Source: Forficula auricularia
Taxonomy: Eukaryota; Arthropoda; Insecta; Dermaptera; Forficulidae
DNA length: 64,000 nucleotides
Direction: 5' to 3'
Assembly (NCBI GenBank): GCA_024734495.1
Contig: JALMQS010000303.1
Coordinates: 85,188 to 149,187, forward strand
The translations under genes and the position numbers were made by a program. The stretch's first letter is position 1; every line of letters starts with the position of its first letter. The notes below the pieces were generated by a model. That model did not search any database, was not told the DNA's origin, and saw only the letters and a program-made list of their open reading frames with translations. Positions 55,795 to 64,000 of this stretch are shown here, piece by piece.

Positions 55795-56840
55795 ATTTGC
55801 CGCCGAGGGCATTTGCGCCCCCTAGATCATAATAGACTTCTGGGGTCCCGCTGGTTATGTATACAAAATATGTTTGAGTTTTCTCAAATGGCGTAGATTT
55901 TTAATTTTTAACCGCCCCTCCACCCCCCCTTAATTTTGGGTCGATATGCACCAAAATCTAATCAGCTCTTATATTTATATCAGAGCTCGGCCGGGAACAG
56001 GAATCCAGACATCGTGGCGAAGGACGGGTCGGGGACGGTGTGGGTTCTGGATATGCAGATAGTGTCAGCGCTCTTAGGACTGGGGGTTGCCCACAGAAAC
56101 AAAATCAATTATTATAAGGGCAACTCCAGTCTGGTGAGCAACATTACGGCAAGGTTTGGGGTGGGCTCGGGTTCTGTGAGAGTTGAAGCCATCACACTCT
56201 CGTGGAAGGGAGTGTGGTGGCATAAAGCGGTGCCTCCCCTTATCGCCCTGGGAATTCCCCAGAGAACTTTATGTGATATGACCTTCAGGGCGATGAGGGG
56301 TTCTTTGATGAATTTTTACAGCTTCAACAGGAGAACTTATAGGGAAATCGCCATGCGCTAGGAATTGTATATAGAAAGATAAAATAAAAAATATTGTAAA
56401 TATATTATGTAAATGTTCCTATAATTATGTAAATACTCCTATATTTAAATTCACCCGACTATGTAAATATTTCTTGTTAGTGGAGGCCCCCACCTGCGTG
56501 GCCCAATAAACGAAAAATCAATGGACCAAAAACTACGTGTGAAATTTGGTTTTGATATTCACACTAGTTTTTGAGCTAGCTCGTCCACAAAATTTGGTAA
56601 CGCACAGACTAACAGACATTTTGATAAAACAATTATTATCTCAAAAAATATAATTTTTTCAATGTTGAGTTATTAGGGGTTTTTTGTAGACCGAAATGCC
56701 ATGGTTTTGCTCAATTTTTTTAATTAAAATAGTTTAAGCAGTTTTTGAGATATTTCGAAAAAAAAGTTGGAAAAAAACCCACTTTTTTCATGCACGATTA
56801 TAATACTTGACCATACCCTGTATGGTAAAGTAAAAATGAT
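55795..56840 (-). repeat. Dispersed repeat family I, copy 3, interrupted by an R2-like fragment
   Basis: Complement of 53868..54300 in two parts: 55795..55970 (TTTTGGGTCGATATGCACCA) and 56521..56840 (GGACCAAAAACTACGTGTGA to TATGGTAAAGTAAAAATGA). The intact relative at 54165..54215 shows the empty site. Confidence 0.75.
55971..56520 (+). mobile_element. R2-like non-LTR retrotransposon fragment (restriction-like endonuclease domain)
   Basis: About 125 codons (55985..56361) open AGNRNPDIVAKDGSGTVW, then VLDMQIVS, VAHRNKI, ITLSWKGVW, LGIPQRTL and MRGSLMNFYSFNRRT. The PD ... DxQ ... HxxK order is the PD-(D/E)XK endonuclease that R2/NeSL-group elements carry C-terminal to the reverse transcriptase; SWRGVW and RGS near the end are also family features. 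The frame is open to its natural stop, so this copy is young, but zinc knuckle and reverse transcriptase are missing (5' truncation). It is followed by a ~155-bp 3' UTR ending AATAAACGAAAAATC. The first 16 codons of the frame (from 55936) belong to the host repeat. Confidence 0.82.
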
Positions 56841-56844
56841 CATG

Positions 56845-57860
56845 GAGAATGGAGTATTCTTGGTGTAAAGATCTGATTCGGTTGAATTTTCTTAAATTAA
56901 TTACCTTTAAAATGCCAGTATATTATATTATAATGGCGTCACGTATACATTTTCTAATATTTGTATCTAAGGGTACCTATAGCCAAATCCTGAGTATAAA
57001 ATTATAAAATAATTCTACAAATATGTCTATTATCTTCTTATCAACGACAAATAAAACAATTATGATATCTCAAGTATTTTCTAAAGATATATAATGATAT
57101 CTTTATTTATGAACTAATATAAGTGCATTCATGTTGGTGTAGTAGTCAAAGCGTCTGGATAGAGTGATAAATATTTTTGGTTTAAACCAGGCTGAGGATA
57201 ATTTTTCTGAATATAATAAATATTTTAAGTAATTGAAAATAATTTGTTGATTTATTTATTAAGTAAAATTAATACAATTTTTTATAAAAACAATCCAAAA
57301 ATGTTCAATAAAAAACGCTTAGTAATAAGTGATGTTTAATCAGCTAAACTTTTTTTTTTAAACAATTAAATAAGAATTTGTTAATTTTCAAAATTATTAT
57401 CTACATATTGAATATAGATACGGAACCCTCGGTAAGGGAGTCCCAATCGCAAATGGCCGCTTTATTTACCTTTTATTAGTACTGACCCAAAATTTATTTT
57501 TCACCCTGCGCATAAAGGCACGAATTCATTCCCACGAAAGATGGTAGAAAGTTCATTATGGTATCAAAATGTTTCTATTTTTTAAAAGGTGATTAAATTT
57601 TTGGCTTTCTAATTTAATAATTTCTAGTTGAAAATGCAGAAAAATCAAAAAAAATCTACTTTTTATATGTACAAATTGTAAGTAGATAAATATGTTAAAA
57701 AAGTTTTATTGATTATTATTTAATAGTACCTGGAACACCAAGCGATGCTCGGTAATTTTTTGATTCAGTTAAAAGCGGTATATTAATATTATTTTTAATT
57801 TCAGGTAAAAAAGTCGATTTTTAATCGCAGCCAAAATAAAATAAAATTGAAAAAAAACTT
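56845..57860. other. AT-rich sequence with a SINE head
   Basis: 57125..57195 reads GTTGGTGTAGTAGTCAAAGC, then GTTTAAACCAGGC as a degraded B-box: a tRNA-derived SINE head. A GC-richer patch at 57420..57560 is unexplained. No exon. Confidence 0.45.
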
Positions 57861-57864
57861 AATT

Positions 57865-58050
57865 TATATTTTTACCAACGTTTTGACCCGCTATGGCCAT
57901 CATCAAGATGTATCAGTGGGCACAAAGTTTTGAATATAATTGCAATTAAAAATAATATTAATATACACCGAGGTTGTTTCGTTGGCCCTTTTAAATCCTG
58001 AAGATGGAGTTATGATCCTTCGAATTGTCAAATTTTTTAAGAGAATGAAA
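57865..58050. repeat. Decayed hammerhead-element relic (sixth family?)
   Basis: Minus strand near 57885..57930: TTGATGA, T, GGCC with GGTC, AAAAC, GTT, GGT. Plus strand near 57990..58030: CTGAAGA, T, GGA with TCC, GAATT, GTC. Core changes make both copies doubtful, but the order and the one extra nucleotide match F1-F5. Confidence 0.35.
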
Positions 58051-58164
58051 TTGATATTCTAATAAATTATTTTATAGAAAAATACCTTTAATTAATTAAA
58101 TTGTCAAATTCTAATTTAATATAATATTTGTAATGATCTATCAGTGGAATTTAAAATAAAACTA

Positions 58165-58196
58165 CTACCTCTGGACTGCCTTCCATTACTTTCAGT
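58165..58196. repeat. F1 end fragment
   Basis: ACTACCTCTGGACTGCCTTC matches the outer end of the F1 element at 12138..12555. Confidence 0.5.
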
Positions 58197-58324
58197 TAAA
58201 TCAATTAATTTTAATAAAAGAAAATTGAAAAAAAATGTAATTATAAATTTTTATTCAAACAACCACCTGTGAATAATTATTTCAATTAACAAAAAAACCA
58301 TCAAAAACAACTTGGCCGAAGATG

Positions 58325-58452
58325 AGACCATGACAGATCGAAATGTCAACCCAAAAACCCCCTAACTCGTGAATTTCATCCAAATCGTTAGAGCCGTTTT
58401 CGAGAAACCGATTCAAAATATATATATACAAGAATTTCTCGTTTAGTATAAT
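58325..58452. repeat. Family G terminal fragment
   Basis: Inverted relative to 14268..14340: CGTTAGAGCCGTTTTCGAGA and ACAAGAATTTCTCGTTTA. Confidence 0.6.
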
Positions 58453-58454
58453 AA

Positions 58455-59635
58455 GATATTATATAAATAAATACAAGTATTTTATAGAACAATCTAGAAA
58501 CGTTTATAAAAATACAGGCGTTTCAGAAGAAATTTTTTTATCAATGGAAAATTGAAAATTTGAAAAAATATATTTAATTTATTTAAAGTAATTTCATCTT
58601 CGAGACAATCTATATCATTGTTTATATTCAAAATATTTATTTGCTTATAGTTTCTTTATAATTCTTTTTGAAGCAACTATTTTTTCAGAATTTTTCAACA
58701 TTCCATCAACGAAGGGAGAATTTCTCTCCTAAACGGATTTGAAATAAATTTCTAGATTATTTTTTTTACAAAATAATGTATTTATTTATATTCAATTTCA
58801 TATCAAGCTCTTGGACTTTTTTATCAAACGTATAAGCTGAAATTTAACCTACAAGTTTGTCTTAATCTGAAGATTTGACTCACGTGTCAGCTTTCTATCT
58901 CAAAAAGTTCACTGATAAACAAATGCTAAATCAACGAAACTTGCAAATAGAATATAGAGTTCCTTTTCTATTTGCTTTTAAAATTTATAGAATAATAAAC
59001 TAGCATAACGATCTGAATATCAATTAAGCTTGTCTACTTTTTGAATGTTTTAAAATAATTTAGAAAACAATAGACAACGAAAAAATATACTATACTTACC
59101 TAAGTATTGATTTATCTCGGGATTTTTACTGAATTCAGTTCATGATATTGATTCAAATCGATACTTTTTACTAATCAATGCATTTTTTTATTTTTAAATA
59201 ACATAAATTATAATAGGTTGGAGTTGGTGGATAATTTAAAAATGTTTCACTATAAACCAACACAGCGTTTCTTAAGTTTTATTAAATAACATAGTTTATT
59301 TAGTGTCAATATTACATTATATATTACTTTTACTTAATATATACATTTTTTAAAATATGTCAAAATTATAGTTTTTGCTGATTTTAAATTATATAACAAA
59401 ACGATATTGTATAAGTTAGTGAATTCACTATAATAACTATTTTAATTAATTTTTGTATAGAATATAGATATTTAATATAAATTATATTAGTGTTTTAATG
59501 TACATATCACAAAATTGGTATAAAATATTATTTTTTAATTGATAGATAAACCATCAGCATCGAAATTAGGAACAATTTTATTTTCAAAGCCCAGGATAAT
59601 CACTGAAAAATGAAATATTTTCAAATAGATAGTTA
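58455..59635. other. AT-rich sequence
   Basis: No exon; F4-type terminal module (ATGTTTCACTATAAACCAAC) at 59242..59261. Confidence 0.4.
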
Positions 59636-59639
59636 AAAA

Positions 59640-59815
59640 CTTGAAGGAGACAATAAAAGAGTGTGTCTTCTGCTGGAATTATAAATTTTATTTATTTATA
59701 ACGAGACTATAGTTTCGAGGGCTTTGCCCTCTTCATCAGTCTATTACAATGTATTCACAGGAATTAATTTATGAATATAAAAATTCTGCTACTCTCGGCA
59801 AAAACTTTCAATTTA
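59640..59815. mobile_element. F3 element, copy d, single arm
   Basis: Starts TTGAAGGAGACAATAAAAGA and ends TGCTACTCTCGGCAAA. Minus-strand hammerhead-like core is the best of family F3. Confidence 0.65.
59698..59750 (-). ncRNA. Hammerhead ribozyme-like motif, family F3, type example
   Basis: Minus strand: CTGATGA 59739..59733, extra A (59732), helix II 59731..59726 with 59722..59717 (GAGGGC/GCCCTC, six perfect pairs, loop AAA), GAAAC, TATA, GTC 59707..59705 with the cut after C. Helix I: TTGTAAT, bulged A, GA pairs with TC, GTTATAA over nine positions (two wobbles). All four expected parts are present. Confidence 0.62.
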
Positions 59816-59819
59816 GTTA

Positions 59820-60385
59820 AAAACTATTTTAAATCGTTTATACCTAGAAGATTAAAATTAATAAATTAATTTTCCTTTAATTTCCATCCAAAATAATTTC
59901 GAAGTTATTTAAGAATTAGCTATAAAATTCAGAAAGATGAGAAAAATATTTTTTATTTTTTGAGTGATGAAATTTGGCTATTATTATTAATACCACTTTT
60001 ATTAAGAGTTTTGAGGGATGAAATGACGACAGAAACAGACCATCAAACGACTCTAGTATTAAATTCAGTTTAAATAGTTTTTTTTACTCATTAGTCATAT
60101 ATGTACCTACAATTGAGTTTTGGATAAAAAACATTTTCAAATTCATTTTGATGCCAAATTGTTTTTACATGAAATGCAGAGAGCTGTTTAGATTTTGAGC
60201 TCTCAAAAATATTGAAAATATTTATTTAATTGCAAATTTAAATGGTAAAACATGGGAAAGTCATAAATAAATAAAGAGAGGTGTTTTAAGAAATTAGTAA
60301 TTTAGAATAATTTGATGTATTTGAATTTATTACTAAGGGTAGAGAATATACAAATACAATAATAAAAATTGGGTAAAATTGCGAG
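59820..60385. other. AT-rich sequence
   Basis: Nothing recognised. Confidence 0.4.
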
Positions 60386-60389
60386 GTGG

Positions 60390-60605
60390 GCTTAAAAAAA
60401 AAAAAAAAAAAATGAAATAAAACTAAAATGGGTTTAGAATTCGATATATTTCGGCTTGTCAGCCCATCATTTTTTCAGACTCCTGATAATGAGTAGACAA
60501 CCCGAAATATATCGAATTCTAAACTCCTTTTAGTTTTATTTCTACTTTTTTTTTTTTTTTTGAAACCCACTCTCGCAATTTTTACCCAATTTTTTATTAT
60601 TATAT
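60390..60605. mobile_element. F4-like inverted-repeat element, copy e
   Basis: Arms carry AATTCGATATATTTCGG and CCGAAATATATCGAATTC around a loop; outer A/T runs are followed by the terminal module TTTCACCTGGAACCAACACT. The core reads CTGATAA in one arm and is interrupted by extra A residues in the other. Confidence 0.55.
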
Positions 60606-60789
60606 AAAAAAATTTCACCTGGAACCAACACTTATCTTCTTAAAAGTTAACATACAAATACATGGAAGGTGATTGAGTGACCTTTTCATCTTCATTTTTT
60701 TGACTTGAGCGAGTGAGGAATGATAAGTTGGACCAGTTAAAGAGAAATTATTGAAACAATACTAATAACATTTTTTATTCTTAACGCAG

Positions 60790-60859
60790 ATACTGGAGAT
60801 GCTGGAAGTGAATGCAAACCAAGAGCTACTCTGCTTCACCTGAGATTCGCAGCATCCAT
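60790..60859 (+). CDS. Candidate internal exon of an unidentified plus-strand gene
   Basis: The acceptor is TTTTTTATTCTTAACGCAG ending at 60789. The donor is GTGAGT at 60860. The 70-nt segment has one open frame (two nt, 22 codons, two nt) reading TGDAGSECKPRATLLHLRF then AAS; the other two frames contain stops. Composition is clearly more GC-rich than the flanks. I do not recognise the peptide. It is on the opposite strand to the kinase and upstream of its promoter, so it would belong to another gene. A non-coding RNA exon is the main alternative. Confidence 0.45.
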
Positions 60860-60995
60860 GTGAGTTTATCTATTTATTTGTTTTTAAGTTAATATTTTCC
60901 TTGTCCGGATTAAATGTCGGCAGAGCCCTAGTCTAGGACCACATTGGCGCTCCTCTAGCGGCCATATATTATAAATTTTAACTATTTATATATTT

Positions 60996-61374
60996 TGCAG
61001 TAAAAACTCGTTTTTAGTAAGAACGTGTTCTTACTAGTTAAAATGCGTTTCACTGAATACTTTTATGGCAACTAGAGTTTATTGAAGTTGGTTGAGTTTG
61101 GTTCAAAGGTCTAGAATCTTTATTTTTGACCTTGCGCCTCATTTTGGGTGTTTATTTTCGAAAATTTTTAAACGAAAATGATCAAAAATTAAATCCCCTA
61201 CAACTTTGCATCTAATTTTTGACATTTTCGTTTAAAAATTTGAAAAATGAGCGGAAGGTCAAAAATAAAGATTCTAAACCTTTGAATAAAACTCAACCAA
61301 CATCAGTAAACTCTAGTGGCCCCAAAGGTATTCAGTGAAACGCGTTCTTACTAAAAAAACGTGTTTTTACTGCA
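60996..61374. mobile_element. Foldback family D, copy 3
   Basis: TTGCAGTAAAAACTCG at left and GTGTTTTTACTGCA at right; part of the right arm (AGTAAGAACCCGTT) is deleted. More diverged than copies 1 and 2. Confidence 0.7.
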
Positions 61375-61379
61375 AGATA

Positions 61380-61930
61380 TATAATAATTAGATAGGCCAG
61401 GACACGTGTATCCTTAGGCTTTAATGAAATATATAAGAGTGAAGAAAGCATGAGGGATAAACCATGGAAATTCGTGGTCTCTGTCTCTTGAATTGAAAGA
61501 AAGAGCTTTTAAAAGCGGAACATTTTTTTTCTTATATTATATTTAATTAAATTAATTTTTTTTTTTTAAAACTTCCACGCGCGCCCCTTTGTAACCTCTC
61601 GTCCCTAGGCACGTGCCTAATTTGACTTATGGATTATCCGCCACTGTCGTTGTGATAATATAATATTCAACGCAACATTAAATTGACTCACTTGCAATAG
61701 GTTGAAAATATTATTTAATTAATACTCCATTAAATTATTTTATATACCTACCTACAGGGTAATTCAAAAATTACTTTCAATATGGGCATCTCGATTACTA
61801 TCAGGTATAATAGATAGAAAGCGTAGTTTCAAATTCCGCAAAGTTTCTAATTTCTGAGCTGTTCACAAATATGAAAAAACGTGGCCAAATGAATTATTGG
61901 ATGGGGGTCAACACGCGAGGTACTATAATA
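61380..61930. other. Sequence without recognised genes
   Basis: GC-rich patch 61570..61650 (CTTCCACGCGCGCCCCTTTG) next to an A/T run may be the tail of a retroposon in reverse. No exon. Confidence 0.35.
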
Positions 61931-61934
61931 CAAG

Positions 61935-62099
61935 CGAGGGGTGAACCGCAACCTAATATCGTGTACACCTACTTCCACTTCCACTCTCATTTCCAAGTAG
62001 CAGACAATAGATGAAGGGGCATTATCTAATGAATTCCAAAATAATTCCACATAGTTTCAAAGATGTGTACACCTAATTCCAATCACTGTTCACCCCTCG
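61935..62099. mobile_element. hAT-type MITE, copy 5
   Basis: CGAGGGGTGAACCGC and CTGTTCACCCCTCG ends. GGTACTAC follows on the right; GGTACTAT occurs 16 to 9 bp before the left end, so the 8-bp duplication seems separated by an 8-bp insertion (AATACAAG). The 67-codon minus frame is part of it. Confidence 0.75.
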
Positions 62100-62349
62100 G
62101 GTACTACTAATATGAAAAAAAATGATTTAAATTGAACGGTTTTCTAGAAAAGTTCAAAAAATATTTTACGAATATGAAATAACTTTTTCATAAAAACTTT
62201 TTATTTTATTTAATTTTTGTTATAACCTTATTAGATTTTTATATACTTCATGTAATTTTAAGCAATAATTTCACTATTTCTGATAGGGAGAATTTTTAAT
62301 TTTAGGACCGGTAAATAGAATATTTTTTTTCTAAATCCAATGATATATT

Positions 62350-62578
62350 TTCATCTTCTTCAAGCGCCATACTCGATTTCTAATCCCTAGTATCATTTTC
62401 CTGGCAAAATTTTTCCCAGGAGTGGTTTCCCGTTGCCTTCCTCTAGATTAGAGAGGAGTCTTGTATTTTTGACAAAGATGAAAATTCTTCTGGATAAGCA
62501 GGCGAAATTCGATCCAGAATAAACTGGATCCGAAGTCAAGCGCCTTAGCCACTGTTCTATCGGAGCCTCTCACTGAGT
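62350..62578 (-). mobile_element. tRNA-derived SINE (family S5)
   Basis: Minus strand starts GAGGCTCCGATAGAACAGTG, then GGCTAAGGCGCTTGAC and a B-box-like GGATCGAATTT; the tail end on the plus strand shows TCTTCTTCAAGCGCCATA as in family S2. Same general design as S2 with a different head. Confidence 0.6.
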
Positions 62579-62579
62579 T

Positions 62580-63480
62580 ATGTTAATTATGATACTTTAT
62601 TATTATTATTAATTTTAAGTAATTTTGAATTATAAATATTTAGCAACGTTTTCCAATTTTTTTCACTTAGTAAATGTAATAGCTAAATTCAAATTTTAAT
62701 TTTCAACTTTTTGCTGTCCTCTCAATATGAAAAATTCCACCCTTTGGTTTTTCTTTGAAAGTGATAATTTAGGAATCTTTAGGGGAGAATTAGGGCGTAA
62801 TAATCTTTAACATTCTATTAAGTTTAAAACCAGGAATTTTAGATAGGCTTACACAAATGATAATCATAATGGAATACTTTTAAGGGATGCTTTGAGCCCA
62901 ATTTTTTCTAATTTCTTTTTAAAGTCCACCCAAGACAAAGGCTACAAAGATGAACGAGAAAAGGATGAAACTGAATAAAATATCTACAATTATAAATTGG
63001 TAAAAGAAGCTTATTATTATTATTATTATTATTTTATAATGAAAAGATGATCCACTAAAAAGGAACAACCTCTGTAATCCACAGTTAGCCCTTACATCGT
63101 TAAAATAAATTAGTAAGAAATTTCATGGAAATGGTCGGAGCCGAAGGAACCTGCGAGTACAAGTCCTGATAGTCTGAAGGTTATATATTATGTCACCCGA
63201 AAGACGGAATTCACTTGAGTTTTTGACCAAAGCCAATAAAATCATGTTAATAAATACAGAAACATAGCAAAGAAGGGTCTTAAACTTCATCAGTAATATG
63301 AACGTGATAGATGTAGTGATAGAGAATTAGTACCGTAAGGGAAAGTTCAAGGAGTTAATTAAAAATAAATAAATAATTATTTTGTACCTTTTGTATCAGG
63401 GTTAATCTATTGAAAAATCTCGATTGATTCATCCCGAAGTAAAATTGGCTATTTTGAAAGTATTTCACAGTCATGTCAAT
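62580..63480. other. AT-rich sequence
   Basis: (ATT)n at 63010..63034. Nothing else recognised. Confidence 0.4.
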
Positions 63481-63484
63481 AAAA

Positions 63485-63625
63485 AGATTTTGTTTTGCCG
63501 AGAGTAGCAAAGTTGTTGATTTATTAAGAGAAATCAAAGAAGTTGTTCTCTGAATGATTCAAATAAACATTTACATTATACATAGACATATAACGAGTAT
63601 AAATATATATAATATATTTGTTAGA
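63485..63625. mobile_element. F2 element, copy k, left end
   Basis: TTTTGCCGAGAGTAGCAAAG then GTTGTTCTCTGAATGATTC, then TTAGAGACCA where the F2 core would start; interrupted by unrelated sequence. TAGGGACTATAGTTTCGAAG at 63886..63905 is its likely continuation. Confidence 0.5.
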
Positions 63626-63629
63626 GACC

Positions 63630-64000
63630 AAGGACATAGGTATAGCTTTCTCATGGGTGGAGGGGGGTACAGCCGTGAAAGGGTTCAAAAATGTACAAAG
63701 ATAAACTAGTTTTTGCCCGGTCTTCACACAGAAAAAGACAGAAACGCCAATCTCAGTCAATTAGAAATTGTATAAACGTGAAGGATAGAAAAGGTAAATA
63801 TTCGGCCAATATTTTTTTCGTGTATGCTAAGGGAGGGGAGGGGGGGGGTCAGGACCCCTAACCCTCTTATATACGCTGCCCATGTTAGGGACTATAGTTT
63901 CGAAGTGGAACCTTTGAAGTCGCGCTTGGGGTGAGACCGATCCAATACTTTACATTGGATAAAGTAAAAATGAAGAAATGACGTGCTCCTATTTTGCAGA
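63630..64000. other. Insertion within F2 and right edge
   Basis: 63640..63885 separates two F2 pieces and has G-rich ends (GGGTGGAGGGGGGTAC and GGGAGGGGAGGGGG), so it is probably a short element. The last bases (TTTACATTGGATAAAGTAAA) resemble the family I terminus. Confidence 0.35.

Overview
This is AT-rich (roughly 70 percent A+T by eye) nuclear DNA from an animal, most probably an arthropod. Features that point this way are GT-AG introns, tRNA-derived SINEs, fragments of non-LTR and LTR retrotransposons, several short DNA transposon families and very low gene density. I cannot name the species. Almost all open reading frames of 60-140 codons in the window are chance frames or transposon debris.

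One host gene is well supported. On the minus strand, a start exon (48114..48363, 83 codons plus 1 nt) and a second exon (15349..15417) join in phase. They encode the N-terminus of an MSK-type kinase (RPS6KA5/RPS6KA4; the Drosophila relative is JIL-1), ending at the first glycines of the nucleotide loop. Intron 1 is therefore about 32.7 kb, and the rest of the kinase lies beyond the left edge. A GC-rich, CCAAT-containing block just upstream of the start exon (about 48480..48665) is the likely promoter. On the plus strand, a 70-nt segment at 60790..60859 has good splice sites and one open frame, and may be an exon of an unidentified neighbour.

The rest is a dense, nested landscape of mobile elements. 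It includes a hAT-type MITE family (five copies, three with clear 8-bp target duplications), PIF/Harbinger-type MITEs (one with a TAA duplication inside a dead LINE), a 678-bp TTAA-flanked element, a mariner-like inverted-repeat element, and a foldback family (AGTAAGAAC ends). It also includes an R2-like restriction-endonuclease LINE fragment, CR1/jockey-type LINE debris, an LTR remnant with primer-binding site, several SINE families, a THAP-domain pseudo-exon and a 1.36-kb tandem duplication.

The most striking content is at least five families of short inverted-repeat elements (called F1-F5 here) that carry a hammerhead-ribozyme-like motif in each arm. The core CTGANGA, helix II, GAAA and a UH cleavage dinucleotide are constant. 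The helix II and helix I sequences differ between families but stay paired. In every family examined one extra nucleotide sits between CTGANGA and helix II. The predicted helix III is minimal and often palindromic (ACGT or ACTATAGT), so a dimeric (double) hammerhead is the most plausible active form. Many copies are intact at the core and others are visibly broken. Two intronic islands (29932..29995 and 23995..24093) carry tight clusters of E-box and kappaB-like motifs and may be enhancers of the kinase gene.

Limits: all calls were made by reading alone. Repeat boundaries are approximate unless a target-site duplication is stated, and homology calls rest on recognised motifs, not on database searches.
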